This document shows, in pieces, positions 18,048-27,827 of a stretch of 64,000 nucleotides of DNA. The DNA is from an uncultured Pelagibacteraceae bacterium (GTDB taxonomy: Bacteria; Pseudomonadota; Alphaproteobacteria; Pelagibacterales; Pelagibacteraceae). Under the pieces are notes generated by a model. That model was not told the DNA's origin, searched no databases, and was given only the letters and a program-made list of their open reading frames with translations. The stretch's first letter is position 1. The number at the start of each line of letters is the position of its first letter. The DNA lies in the NCBI GenBank assembly GCA_902610675.1, contig CACLWP010000003.1, positions 1 through 64,000 of the forward strand, read 5' to 3'. A program made the translations under genes and the position numbers.

Positions 18048-20488
18048 TTATTTTTAAAATTTGTTTGTTTTAAAGGTTTGCTGATTAATTCTATTGGATA
18101 TTTCTTTTTTTCTACCTCAATAAATAAGTTTTTATTTTGAAGTTCTTGATTAGAAAAATCATTATTAATATATCCAAATACTAAATTCTTTTTGAAATTA
18201 AATGAGTAATTTCCTGATGTAGATCTTCCTATAATTTTTTCACCATTATAGATTGGTTCGTCATGGAGTAATAATGGTTTTCCTGGTTCACTTTCCTTTA
18301 AAGTAAACATTGAAAACCTATTTTTTTGTTTTTCTTTTTTAATCTGTTCAAGCGCTTGTTTACCTATAAAATCAACTTCTTTTTTATTGCTAATTGTAAA
18401 AGATAATCCTGCTTGATACTGGTTTTCTTCAGGAGAAATATCATGTCCCCAATGTAAAAATCCACTTTCCATTCGCATAATATCCATTGCATGCATACCA
18501 CAATTAGAAAGATTAAAATCTTTACCTTTTTTAATTATTAATTCATATATCCTTTTTGCGTCTTTAAGATCTACGTATAGCTCATAACCAAGTTCACCCA
18601 CATAAGATAATCTTTGTGCCCAGATTTTAATCCCATCAATTAAAATAAATCTTGCAGTTCCAAATTTAAATTGATCATTTTCAAAATTATCTTCACTTAA
18701 GATTTTAAGAAAATCTCTACTTTTTGGACCAAACAAACCAAATACACACAAATCATCTGTGATGTCTTTTAATTCAATATCCTCAGAAAGATGTTTCTTG
18801 ATATGAAATTTATCTCTCTCTCTTGTTGCTGCAGAACTTATTATTCTAAAGTGATCTTTATCTAAACAAACAACAGTTAGATCTGTTTCAATTCCACCGT
18901 CAGGATTTAACATATGTGTATAAACACATTTGCCAAACTCATTTTTAATATTAGCCGTGCAAATTTTTTGTAATTCCTCATGAGCTTTACCAGATCTAAT
19001 CTCAAATTTTGAAAAAGGCGTTAGATCAAATAAGCCAACATTTTTAACAGTATTACTTGTTTCATATTCTGCTGAGGGGTACCAATTTTGATAATTATAA
19101 CTGTATTCGTATTCTGTTTTTTCTCCATCTAAGGCAAACCACATTGGTCTTTCGTATCCACCTGAAACACCAAAACAAGCACCAAAACTTTTTAATTCAT
19201 CGTGATATGGAAGTTTTTTTATATTCCTAGAAGTTTTATGTTGTTTAAATGGCCAATGCATTCCATATAAATCTCCTAACGACTCGGTAATTCTTTTTTT
19301 AATAAAACTAAGATCAGAATGAAATTTTTGAAATCTTTTAATGTCATAACAAAAAATATCTTCATTAACATGACCGTTGATTAACCATTCAGCTGTAACT
19401 TTGCCAACACCTCCCCCGCTTCCAATCCCAATACTATTTAAACCACAAGATACAAAAAAGTTTTTTACTTCGGGGACTTCTCCCAGTAATGTATTTGTAT
19501 CTGGAGTAAAGGACTCAGGACCTGAAAAAAATTTTCTAATTCCCGCTGTTTCTAAAACTGGAAACCTTTTAATTGCGGTTGCTAGATAAGGTTCAAAATG
19601 TTCAAAATTTTCCTGAAATTCCCCAAATGAAAAATCTTCTGGAACTTTATTGAATTTATTCCATGCTGGTATAGATTCTGACTCAAAAATTCCAACTAAT
19701 ATTTTTCCAGCATCTTCTTTGATATAAGTTCTGTTATCAAAATCTCTTATAACAGGTAAAGTTTTGGAGAGATTTTCAATTGGTTCAGTAATGATATAAA
19801 AGTGTTCTGCTGGATAAAGAGGAATACTTACTCCAACTTTTTCTGCAATTTGTCTTGACCACATTCCAGATGCTAAAACAATATATTCACAATCAATTTT
19901 TTGATCATTTACTTTAACTCCAGAAATTTTTCCATTTTTAGTTAAAATTTCGTCAACTGGAGATTTTTCAAAAATTTTTGCTCCTTCCATTCTAGCTGCT
20001 TTTGCTAGCATATGGGTTACACCTGATGGATCTGCAGCACCATCACCTGGCATTAAAATACCCCCTAAAACTTTATCAGTATTTACAATTGGATAATCTT
20101 TTTTAATTTGGTCTTTGTCTAAAATTCTTACATCTACATCAAAGAGCTGTGCAGTTGTTGCTTGTCTTTGAAGTTCTTGCCATCTGCCTTTGTTTTCCGC
20201 TATAGAAAGCGCTCCGTTTAGTCTTAGTCCAGCAGAATGATCAACTTTTTTCTCAAGTTCTTTATAAAGATCCAAAGTATATTTTCTAATTTTAGTAATT
20301 GTTGCTGATGGACCTAATTGACTTACTAATCCTGCTGCATGCCAAGTTGTACCCGATGTTAGCTGATCTCTTTCTAAAAGAATTGTATCTTTCCAACCGA
20401 ATTTAGCTAAATGATAAGCGACAGAACAACCTACTACACCACCCCCTATAACAACAACTTTAGTGCTACTTGGAAGTTTTTTTTCCAT
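18044..20488 (-). CDS. FAD-dependent oxidoreductase with GcvT-like domain (dimethylglycine/sarcosine dehydrogenase-like)
   Basis: GGGVVGCSVAYHLAKFG...LERDQLTSGTTWHAAGL; C-terminal GcvT (AMDIMRMESGFLHWGHDISPEENQYQAGL). Confidence 0.92.
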   Translation of the reverse strand: MEKKLPSSTKVVVIGGGVVGCSVAYHLAKFGWKDTILLERDQLTSGTTWHAAGLVSQLGPSATITKIRKYTLDLYKELEKKVDHSAGLRLNGALSIAENKGRWQELQRQATTAQLFDVDVRILDKDQIKKDYPIVNTDKVLGGILMPGDGAADPSGVTHMLAKAARMEGAKIFEKSPVDEILTKNGKISGVKVNDQKIDCEYIVLASGMWSRQIAEKVGVSIPLYPAEHFYIITEPIENLSKTLPVIRDFDNRTYIKEDAGKILVGIFESESIPAWNKFNKVPEDFSFGEFQENFEHFEPYLATAIKRFPVLETAGIRKFFSGPESFTPDTNTLLGEVPEVKNFFVSCGLNSIGIGSGGGVGKVTAEWLINGHVNEDIFCYDIKRFQKFHSDLSFIKKRITESLGDLYGMHWPFKQHKTSRNIKKLPYHDELKSFGACFGVSGGYERPMWFALDGEKTEYEYSYNYQNWYPSAEYETSNTVKNVGLFDLTPFSKFEIRSGKAHEELQKICTANIKNEFGKCVYTHMLNPDGGIETDLTVVCLDKDHFRIISSAATRERDKFHIKKHLSEDIELKDITDDLCVFGLFGPKSRDFLKILSEDNFENDQFKFGTARFILIDGIKIWAQRLSYVGELGYELYVDLKDAKRIYELIIKKGKDFNLSNCGMHAMDIMRMESGFLHWGHDISPEENQYQAGLSFTISNKKEVDFIGKQALEQIKKEKQKNRFSMFTLKESEPGKPLLLHDEPIYNGEKIIGRSTSGNYSFNFKKNLVFGYINNDFSNQELQNKNLFIEVEKKKYPIELISKPLKQTNFKNN

Positions 20489-20492
20489 CTAA

Positions 20493-21611
20493 TTAATTTT
20501 TGATTGCATTTTGAGGATTAACGTATTCATATCCAAAAACATCTGCAACAGCTTTATAAGTCACATGGCCTTTGTGAACGTTTAATCCTGCTAAAAAGTT
20601 TTTATCTTCATCAAAAGCTTTTTGATAACCTTTATTAGCTAATTTAATTAAATAAGGGAGTGTTGCTTTATTTAATGCAATAGTTGAGGTTCTTGGAACC
20701 CCTCCTGGCATGTTAGCTACACAATAATGAACGACATTATCAACTATAAAAGTTGGATCGTTAAAAGTTGTTGGTCTGCTTGTTTCTACACACCCTCCTT
20801 GATCGATAGCCACATCTACAATTACCGATCCTCTTTTCATTAATTTTAACATATTTTTAGTAACTAACTTCGGTGCTTCTGCTCCAGGAATTAAAACTCC
20901 TCCCACTATTAAGTCTGCCTCAGCTACTAACTTTTTTAAATCTATTTTATCACTTTGTTCTGGAATAATTTTTTCCCCAAATATTTCAACTAATTGCTTA
21001 AGTCTTGATTCTGATTTATCTACTATATGGACTTTTGCCTGCATACCAGTTGCTATAGTTGCAGCATTTTCTCCTACTACACCTCCACCTAAAATTAAAA
21101 CATTTGCTGGTTCGCCACCAGGTGCTCCACCCAATAATACTCCTCTACCTTTTTGGTTTTTTTCTAAACAATGTGCTCCTGCTTGAACTGACATGCGTCC
21201 TGCTACAGCACTCATGGGTGCAAGTAAAGGAAGTCTTCCATTGTCATCGGTAATGGTTTCGTAGGCAATATTTATACTTTTTGATTTTACCAATCCCTCC
21301 GTCAATCCTTTCGCAGCAGCCAAGTGAAGATATGTATATATTATTTGATTTTCTCTAATCATATCTACTTCAACTTTTTGAGGCTCTTTAACTTTAACAA
21401 TTATCTCTGAATCATTAAAAATATCAGCAGCATTTTTTGCTATTTTTGCTCCAGCTTTTATAAATTGATCATTATCAAAACCAGCTTCGAAACCACCATT
21501 GTTTTCAACTAACACTTCATGACCTTCAGATACAAGTGCTTTTACGCTAGCAGGAGTTAATCCAATTCGGTTTTCTTGAGGTTTAATTTCCTTGGGTACA
21601 CCAATTCTCAT
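20493..21611 (-). CDS. ald: Alanine dehydrogenase
   Basis: MRIGVPKEIKPQENRIGLTPASV, GGGVVGENAATIATGM, VVDVAIDQGGCVETSRPTTF. Confidence 0.96.
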   Translation of the reverse strand: MRIGVPKEIKPQENRIGLTPASVKALVSEGHEVLVENNGGFEAGFDNDQFIKAGAKIAKNAADIFNDSEIIVKVKEPQKVEVDMIRENQIIYTYLHLAAAKGLTEGLVKSKSINIAYETITDDNGRLPLLAPMSAVAGRMSVQAGAHCLEKNQKGRGVLLGGAPGGEPANVLILGGGVVGENAATIATGMQAKVHIVDKSESRLKQLVEIFGEKIIPEQSDKIDLKKLVAEADLIVGGVLIPGAEAPKLVTKNMLKLMKRGSVIVDVAIDQGGCVETSRPTTFNDPTFIVDNVVHYCVANMPGGVPRTSTIALNKATLPYLIKLANKGYQKAFDEDKNFLAGLNVHKGHVTYKAVADVFGYEYVNPQNAIKN

Positions 21612-21620
21612 TAATGAAAT

Positions 21621-22967
21621 TTAATTCTTTTTGCTCTTAGCGTAATTCGTAATTCCAGTTCTTAGTTTTTCAATAATTTCATCAATATGTTTTTTTTCAC
21701 AGATAAACATTGGTGCAATAATAAGAGCATCTCCAGTTGCTTTAAAATTTACTCCCGCATCGTAACAATGCTTAAATGTTGCAAGTCCAGCCTTACCAGG
21801 TCTGCCGTCCGTCTTAATATCGATACCACCCATCATTCCGTATCCTCTTATATTATCAACTACATCAATATCTTTTAAAGAGAATAAACCTTCCTGAAAA
21901 TAAGGAGCAAGATCTTTTGCTCTATTAAAAATGTCATCTTTTTCAAATATATCTTGAACTGCTAATGCAGCTGCTACTGAAATTGGAATTCCTGAATATG
22001 TGTATCCATGAAATAATTCAACTGCACCTTTAGGAGTTGCATCAAGAACTGCATCATAAATTTCCTCTTTGCAAGCAACCACTCCAAACGGAACGATACC
22101 GTTTGTTGTTGCTTTTGCCATTGTCATTATATCTGGCGTAACCCCAAATTCTTGAGCTCCAAAAGCAGAACCAGTTCTACCCCAACCTGTTATAACTTCA
22201 TCAAAAATTAAAAGTATGTTGTGTTTATCACATAGTTCTCTAAGTCTTTGTAAATATCCAACTGGTGGAACTAACGTACCTGTAGATCCCGCGATAGGCT
22301 CAACTATACATGCTGCGATATTTTCTGAACCAAAGTTAGTACAAATTCTCTCTAAGTCATTAGCTATATCTGCTCCTGTTTCAGGTTGACCTGATATAAA
22401 CTTATGTTCATCCAGATGAGTATGTCTCATATGAACCACTCCTGGCATAAGAACGCTCGCATAAGCTTTGACGTTATTAATCATTCCACCAACTGAAGTT
22501 GCTCCTATATTCATCCCATGATATGCCCGTTCTCTCCCAACAAATCTAAATCTTTGCCCTTCACCTCTTGCTTTATGATAAGCAACACTAATTTTGATTG
22601 CTGTTTCTACTGCAGTAGATCCACATATTGTATAAAAAATTTTATTTAAATTTCCAGGAGTATGTTTTGAAATTCTAGTAGCTAATTCAAATGAACCACC
22701 AAAACCTTGTTGGAAAGGTTGGCAATAATCTAAAGTATTAAGCTGATTAGTTATTGCTTCAATAATTTCCTTACGTCCGTGACCTAATGGATTACAAAAT
22801 AAACCTGAGCTAGCATCGATTTGTGTTTTTCCATGATGATTTTTTAAATATACACCTTTCGCTTCTACGATTAGTTTTGGATTTTCTTTAAAGTCTTTAT
22901 TGGAAGTAAAAGGCATCCAATGTTCATTTAATGAATTGGGGACTGTTGTTCTTTTTTCTGAACTCAT
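21621..22967 (-). CDS. Class III omega-amino acid:pyruvate aminotransferase (possible taurine:pyruvate aminotransferase)
   Basis: LNEHWMPFTSNKDFK, LLIFDEVITGWGRTGSAFGAQ, MAKATTNG; divergent from tau-type ABC genes and next to ald. Confidence 0.88.
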   Translation of the reverse strand: MSSEKRTTVPNSLNEHWMPFTSNKDFKENPKLIVEAKGVYLKNHHGKTQIDASSGLFCNPLGHGRKEIIEAITNQLNTLDYCQPFQQGFGGSFELATRISKHTPGNLNKIFYTICGSTAVETAIKISVAYHKARGEGQRFRFVGRERAYHGMNIGATSVGGMINNVKAYASVLMPGVVHMRHTHLDEHKFISGQPETGADIANDLERICTNFGSENIAACIVEPIAGSTGTLVPPVGYLQRLRELCDKHNILLIFDEVITGWGRTGSAFGAQEFGVTPDIMTMAKATTNGIVPFGVVACKEEIYDAVLDATPKGAVELFHGYTYSGIPISVAAALAVQDIFEKDDIFNRAKDLAPYFQEGLFSLKDIDVVDNIRGYGMMGGIDIKTDGRPGKAGLATFKHCYDAGVNFKATGDALIIAPMFICEKKHIDEIIEKLRTGITNYAKSKKN

Positions 22968-23040
22968 AATTAAATTTTAAAAATTGTACTAATTCAATCA
23001 TTAGACTAATTAGGTCCAATAAACCACCATAATAATTGTC

Positions 23041-23055
23041 ACAACTTAAAGTTGT
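23041..23055. promoter_or_regulatory. Near-perfect inverted repeat, candidate operator between aminotransferase and tauA-like gene
   Basis: ACAACTT-A-AAGTTGT in the divergent intergenic region. Confidence 0.45.
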
Positions 23056-23141
23056 ATGATTAGAATAATCGTTTTTTAATTTACTTCTAGGTCAATTTAA
23101 TCTTAAAATTGAAACATATAAATAAACAAGGAAGAGGAAAA

Positions 23142-24083
23142 ATGAAAAAAATAATTAGTTTTATTCTTGGATGTTTTGTAGCTCTTAATCTTTCGGTTTC
23201 AGTTGCTAATTCAGCAGCTAATGAAGTTAGAGTTGCTTACTTCTTAGAGTGGCCTAGTCCAAACCTTGAGGACATGCAAAAGAAAAACTTTGCAAAAGCT
23301 CTAGGGGTACCAGTTAAATGGACTAACTTCACAAATGGTGGAGCGATGACAGATGCAATGTTGGCAGGAGATATCGACATTTCATACTCACAAGGTTTAG
23401 TACCTTTCATTAACGCAGTTAAATCTAAAGCTCCAATCAAACTTGTAGATGTAGCTATGGAATATGGAATGGGTGGAACAACTTGTGTAACTTCAAATGC
23501 CTCTGGAATTACAAAAGCAAATGCTACAGAGCTTGAAGGTAAAAAAGTTGCTGTGCCACTAGGAACAATGGCTGAATACGTATTTGATGAAAGTATGAAA
23601 GTTGTTGGCGCTGATAGAAAAAAAATGGACATCATTCAAATGGATCCTGAAGAAGGTGCTGCTGCACTCGTAAGCGGAGATGTTGTTATGGCATGTTTAT
23701 TTGGTGGTAACTCTATCAAAGCTGCTACAGCTATTGGATCTAGATTACTTACCGTTCAAGAAGCTAGAGATGCTGGAATCTTGGGTATAGATATTACTTC
23801 AGTAACTACAAAGTTTATGAAAGAAAACCCTGGAATGCTTAGAACTTTTATAGAAGTGACTCATGAAGCTAACGCTAGATATAAGGCTGGTAAAGCTGAT
23901 ATGAATGCGATGTCAAAAGCTTCTGAAATGAAAGTAGCTGATATGAAAGAAACTTTAAGCGGCTTTAAATTTCTAAGTCCTGAAGAAACTAAGCAATCTA
24001 TGGAAAGTGGAAATCTTAAAGGGTTCCTAGATGGTATGGGAACGCCAAAAGGAAATGTAGATACTAGTTTTTTACCTTTATAA
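23142..24083 (+). CDS. Taurine-type ABC transporter substrate-binding protein
   Basis: Signal peptide, EVRVAYFLEWPSPNLEDMQ...WTNFTNGGAMTDAMLAGDIDISYSQGLVPF; ATG at 23142 preceded by GGAAGAGG (ORF opens 23109). Confidence 0.9.
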   Translation: MKKIISFILGCFVALNLSVSVANSAANEVRVAYFLEWPSPNLEDMQKKNFAKALGVPVKWTNFTNGGAMTDAMLAGDIDISYSQGLVPFINAVKSKAPIKLVDVAMEYGMGGTTCVTSNASGITKANATELEGKKVAVPLGTMAEYVFDESMKVVGADRKKMDIIQMDPEEGAAALVSGDVVMACLFGGNSIKAATAIGSRLLTVQEARDAGILGIDITSVTTKFMKENPGMLRTFIEVTHEANARYKAGKADMNAMSKASEMKVADMKETLSGFKFLSPEETKQSMESGNLKGFLDGMGTPKGNVDTSFLPL

Positions 24084-24104
24084 TCTGAGGGTAATTTAAA
24101 TTTT

Positions 24105-24143
24105 AATAGGTACCAATTGTAATAAATTGGTGCCTATTTTTTT
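24105..24143 (+). terminator. Rho-independent-type hairpin between binding-protein and ATPase genes (likely partial terminator/attenuator)
   Basis: AATAGGTACCAATT-GTAATA-AATTGGTGCCTATT (14 bp, one G-U) ending in a T-run. Confidence 0.85.
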
Positions 24144-24171
24144 ATTAAAAATTCAAATATAAAGTCTCTTT

Positions 24172-24969
24172 ATGAGTGATTTAGTTTCACAAAATCTAAA
24201 CATGATATTTAAAACTCCTAAAGGGGAAACTGTTCATGCATTAAAAGATTTAAATTTTACTCTTAAAAAAGGGGAGCTTCTAACTGTTCTTGGACCGTCT
24301 GGTTGTGGCAAGACCACTTTACTAAACATTACCGCAGGGTTTATTAGACCGACATCAGGAAATATTACTTTAAATAATAAAGAGATCGATGGACCAGGAG
24401 TTGAACGGGGAATGGTTTTTCAGCAGGGTGCTTTGTTTGAATGGCTAACAGTTGCTGAAAATGTGAATTTTGGATTAAGAATGAAGAAAGAAGATCCTAT
24501 TAAAACTCAAAGAAAAGTAGATGAGTGGTTAGAGATTGTTGGTTTAAAAGGTTTTGGAAATACCCCTACTTATCAATTATCAGGAGGAATGCAGCAAAGA
24601 GTTGCTCTTGCAAGGTGTCTCATTAATGATCCAGATTTAATATTAATGGATGAACCATTGGGAGCTCTTGACGCTCTTACAAGAGAAAAGATGCAATCTT
24701 TAGTCTTAAAAATTTGGAAAGAAACTGGCAAAACAATAATATTAATTACTCACTCTGTTGAGGAAGCTTTGTTACTTGGTGAAAGATTATATGTAATGGC
24801 ACCAAGACCAGGTCGAATACACAAAGAATATAACCTTCCGTTTGCATCAATGGGATTAAAAGAAGATTTAAGAGAAATTAAAAAAAACGAGGAGTTTAGC
24901 CAAAAACGAGAGGAAATCCTTGAAATGATTTGGAACATGGAAGAGGAAATTATGGGAAAAGATAATTAA
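24172..24969 (+). CDS. Taurine/nitrate/sulfonate-type ABC transporter ATPase
   Basis: Walker A GPSGCGKTT, LSGGMQQRVALARCLINDPDLILMDEPLGALDALTR. Confidence 0.95.
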   Translation: MSDLVSQNLNMIFKTPKGETVHALKDLNFTLKKGELLTVLGPSGCGKTTLLNITAGFIRPTSGNITLNNKEIDGPGVERGMVFQQGALFEWLTVAENVNFGLRMKKEDPIKTQRKVDEWLEIVGLKGFGNTPTYQLSGGMQQRVALARCLINDPDLILMDEPLGALDALTREKMQSLVLKIWKETGKTIILITHSVEEALLLGERLYVMAPRPGRIHKEYNLPFASMGLKEDLREIKKNEEFSQKREEILEMIWNMEEEIMGKDN

Positions 24970-26895
24970 ATGTTAACTCAAATATTAACTTTTTTAATCT
25001 TTTTTGCTGTAGTTGGCTGTATTCTTTATGGAAGACGACTAATAAGGACAGAAAAAGTTGATGCAGTATTTGGAAATCCTGAGAGAGCATTGGGTGGCAC
25101 TCATTGGGTAATTGTTGGAAGTAGTTTTTTACTTTTAATTTGGCTCTATTATTCATGGGATATTGCTAAAGGATTTTATCCAAAATCTGCTAATGAGCTA
25201 TGCCAAGTTGCAAAAGTTAATGACTCTCTTCTCGGATTGAAATATCAATTTCCAATAGAGGAAAGAGAATTCAAAAGTACTTCACAGATTAAAAAAGAAA
25301 ACAAAAACTTAAAAATAATCCAAAGTGAAATTCAAAATTCTGAAAAACTAAATAGTCAACAAAAAACAATACTAATTACTTACATAAGTAAAACTAATCA
25401 ACTTATTCCATTACTTACAAATGAAGATTTACTGGAGAATGAGACCAAACAAAAAATAGACGATATAACTGGAAAAATTAATCTTTTAACTGAGAACTTT
25501 AAAAAACCTGATTATCCATTTGAGACAGAACAAGAGCTTAATAAAAGGCTTAAAGATGTAAATGAAGAAGGTGGCTGGGGTATTACTAAAGTAGATGCAG
25601 GCTCAGGTTCAATTGAAAATACTTTAGAGGTGCCTTTAGTGCCAGCAACTTATAGAGGTTTAAAGTTTCACACTGCAGCTAAAGAACTTAATTTAATAAG
25701 TGATGAATTTTTTAAATTACGAAATCATAACCCTCAATTTAAAAGTAAGATGAAAGAACTAAAAGAAGAAATTAAATCTTATAGAAAAGATTTAAATGAA
25801 AATGAGGAAGTGGCATCAATGTACGCAAAAAACATTGTAAAGATTGCTAGAAGAATTGAATTTGCAAGTATTTATCCTCCTAATGCACTAGATAAGATGC
25901 AAGCAGCAATTGTCAAATTTGAAATTGCGCAAAAAGATGCTCAAGGAGGGCTTAGATTAATAGACATATTTTTATTCCCAGCTGGAACTATAGTTGCTAG
26001 TGGTCCAAGTTGTTCAGAACAAGGTTCAGGAAGATGGTTGCCTAAACCATCTGATACTTTTAATAAGTTTATATTAATGTCAAAACCTAGTGTTGGTTAT
26101 AAGGATATTCCTTTATTATGGATACAAATGGTTGATGTAAGTAAAATGATTGGCTTCATTTTACCTGACTGGATTGCAGATATTTTGCCAGGTGAATATC
26201 CCGTTCATACTAAAGATGGTATAGTAAAACAGAACTTCAAAGGTGGGGTTTTAAAGATTGTAACAGGCGATTTTGATTTGTTTAAAGTTCCTGTTCCATA
26301 CGGACATATTTGGGACTCTTTTTTAAGAGTTTTTCTTGGTTTAGTTTTTGGAATATTAATTGGTGTGCCGCTTGGTCTATTTATGGGATTAAATAGATTT
26401 GCAAAAGGGTTTTTTGATCCTTTAATTGAACTTTATAGACCAGTTCCGCCTCTTGCGTGGGCTCCACTAATTATCTCGGTTTTAGGAATTGATAACACTG
26501 GTAAAGTATTTTTACTATTCATGGTTTCTTTATCGATAATGATAATTTCAGCCCGAGCTGGTGCCTCTGGAACACAACTATCAAAAATTCATGCAGCTCA
26601 TTCATTAGGAGCTTCTAAAAAACAAATATTAAGACATGTTATTTTTCCAAATTCTTTACCAGAAATTTTAACTGGTATTAGAGTTGCAGTTGGAATGTGT
26701 TGGGGAACATTAGTTGCAGCAGAATTTTTAGCTGGTACTACTGGTATTGGGTTTGTTGAAAATGTAGCCAAAAAATACTTTCAATATGAGGTGATTTGGA
26801 TAACAATTTTTATAATGGGAATGCTTGGATTATTGTTTGATATTACTCTAAGAAAAATAATTGACAAAACTATACCTTGGAGAGGTAAAGGCTAA
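24970..26895 (+). CDS. Taurine-type ABC transporter permease with an unusually large N-terminal extension
   Basis: 641 aa; C-terminal TauC-like permease (GHIWDSFLRVFLGLVFGILIGVPLG...ELYRPVPPLAWAPLI...AAEFLAGTTGIGFVE); N-terminal about 400 aa with 2 TM helices and Lys/Glu-rich helices. Confidence 0.9.
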   Translation: MLTQILTFLIFFAVVGCILYGRRLIRTEKVDAVFGNPERALGGTHWVIVGSSFLLLIWLYYSWDIAKGFYPKSANELCQVAKVNDSLLGLKYQFPIEEREFKSTSQIKKENKNLKIIQSEIQNSEKLNSQQKTILITYISKTNQLIPLLTNEDLLENETKQKIDDITGKINLLTENFKKPDYPFETEQELNKRLKDVNEEGGWGITKVDAGSGSIENTLEVPLVPATYRGLKFHTAAKELNLISDEFFKLRNHNPQFKSKMKELKEEIKSYRKDLNENEEVASMYAKNIVKIARRIEFASIYPPNALDKMQAAIVKFEIAQKDAQGGLRLIDIFLFPAGTIVASGPSCSEQGSGRWLPKPSDTFNKFILMSKPSVGYKDIPLLWIQMVDVSKMIGFILPDWIADILPGEYPVHTKDGIVKQNFKGGVLKIVTGDFDLFKVPVPYGHIWDSFLRVFLGLVFGILIGVPLGLFMGLNRFAKGFFDPLIELYRPVPPLAWAPLIISVLGIDNTGKVFLLFMVSLSIMIISARAGASGTQLSKIHAAHSLGASKKQILRHVIFPNSLPEILTGIRVAVGMCWGTLVAAEFLAGTTGIGFVENVAKKYFQYEVIWITIFIMGMLGLLFDITLRKIIDKTIPWRGKG

Positions 26896-27779
26896 TTATT
26901 TTTTTTTAAAAAATCATTAATATATTTTGACAGTTTAATTTTACCAAAGTGACGATAAACTTTATTTGATAAATTCATTTTTGTTAATGCAGATGCATAT
27001 CTTTCACCTGGTCTCTTATTTAAAAATTTTATTTTAGATTTAAACATTTTCGCAACTTCGATAATTGAAAGGCTTTCTGTACTAGAAATACTATAATGCC
27101 GTGATAAATTTTTTTTCCAGGCCAAAAAACATGTCTTTACTGTATCATCTATATGAGTGAACCTCCTCGTTTGTGTTCCTGGTTTTACTACTGGAAGTGG
27201 TTTATTATTTTTATAAGCTTCTTCAAATATACCTATTACAGTAGACATTTTTCCTTTTGCTATTTGTCTTGGACCGTAAACATTATAAAAATAAATAACT
27301 TCAAACTTAAAATTAAACCATTTTTTTAAATTTTCTAATAATTCTAAATTTTTGGCTTTTGTAAAAGCATAAGGTGATAAATTTTTGTCATTTCCTTTGT
27401 TCCCTAATGAAGCAGAAGTTGCAGAGTAGATAAGTTTAATCTTATTTTTTAAACAAAAATTAAATACTGAATTTGTTCCAACCGTATTGGAGTCTAAACA
27501 TTCATTCATGTTTATGAAGCTTTGATAAATTCTTGCAAATTCTCCAAAATGGAAAACCACTTTGATTTTTTTTGGGTTACTGATTATTTTTGCAATATCT
27601 TTAGTATTTGCTTTGATGTATTTAACACGTCGATTTTTAAGATGATTCTTTTTAAAACCTGATGAATAGTTGTCTATACTAATAATAAGATAGTTAGATT
27701 TCTTTAAGAAATAATCTATTAAATTTGAACCAACAAAGCCTGCACCACCAGTCACTAAAATGGTATTTTTTTTTGACAT
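26892..27779 (-). CDS. NAD-dependent sugar epimerase/dehydratase
   Basis: TILVTGGAGFVGSNLIDYFL, SATSASLGNKG, YAFTKAKNLEL, YNVYGPRQ. Confidence 0.9.
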   Translation of the reverse strand: MSKKNTILVTGGAGFVGSNLIDYFLKKSNYLIISIDNYSSGFKKNHLKNRRVKYIKANTKDIAKIISNPKKIKVVFHFGEFARIYQSFINMNECLDSNTVGTNSVFNFCLKNKIKLIYSATSASLGNKGNDKNLSPYAFTKAKNLELLENLKKWFNFKFEVIYFYNVYGPRQIAKGKMSTVIGIFEEAYKNNKPLPVVKPGTQTRRFTHIDDTVKTCFLAWKKNLSRHYSISSTESLSIIEVAKMFKSKIKFLNKRPGERYASALTKMNLSNKVYRHFGKIKLSKYINDFLKKNN

Positions 27780-27827
27780 GATTTCTTATAGTTTTAATTA
27801 TTATTTTATCAAGTGGTAAAGCCTGAA

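Noticed and set aside
18044-18060. Glycine riboswitch near the GcvT-containing gene
   Set aside because: The gene start at 20488 is only 4 nt from ald, leaving no leader; no tandem aptamer pattern seen
23237-23635. 132-aa minus-strand ORF inside the tauA-like gene
   Set aside because: Antisense to a strongly conserved SBP reading frame
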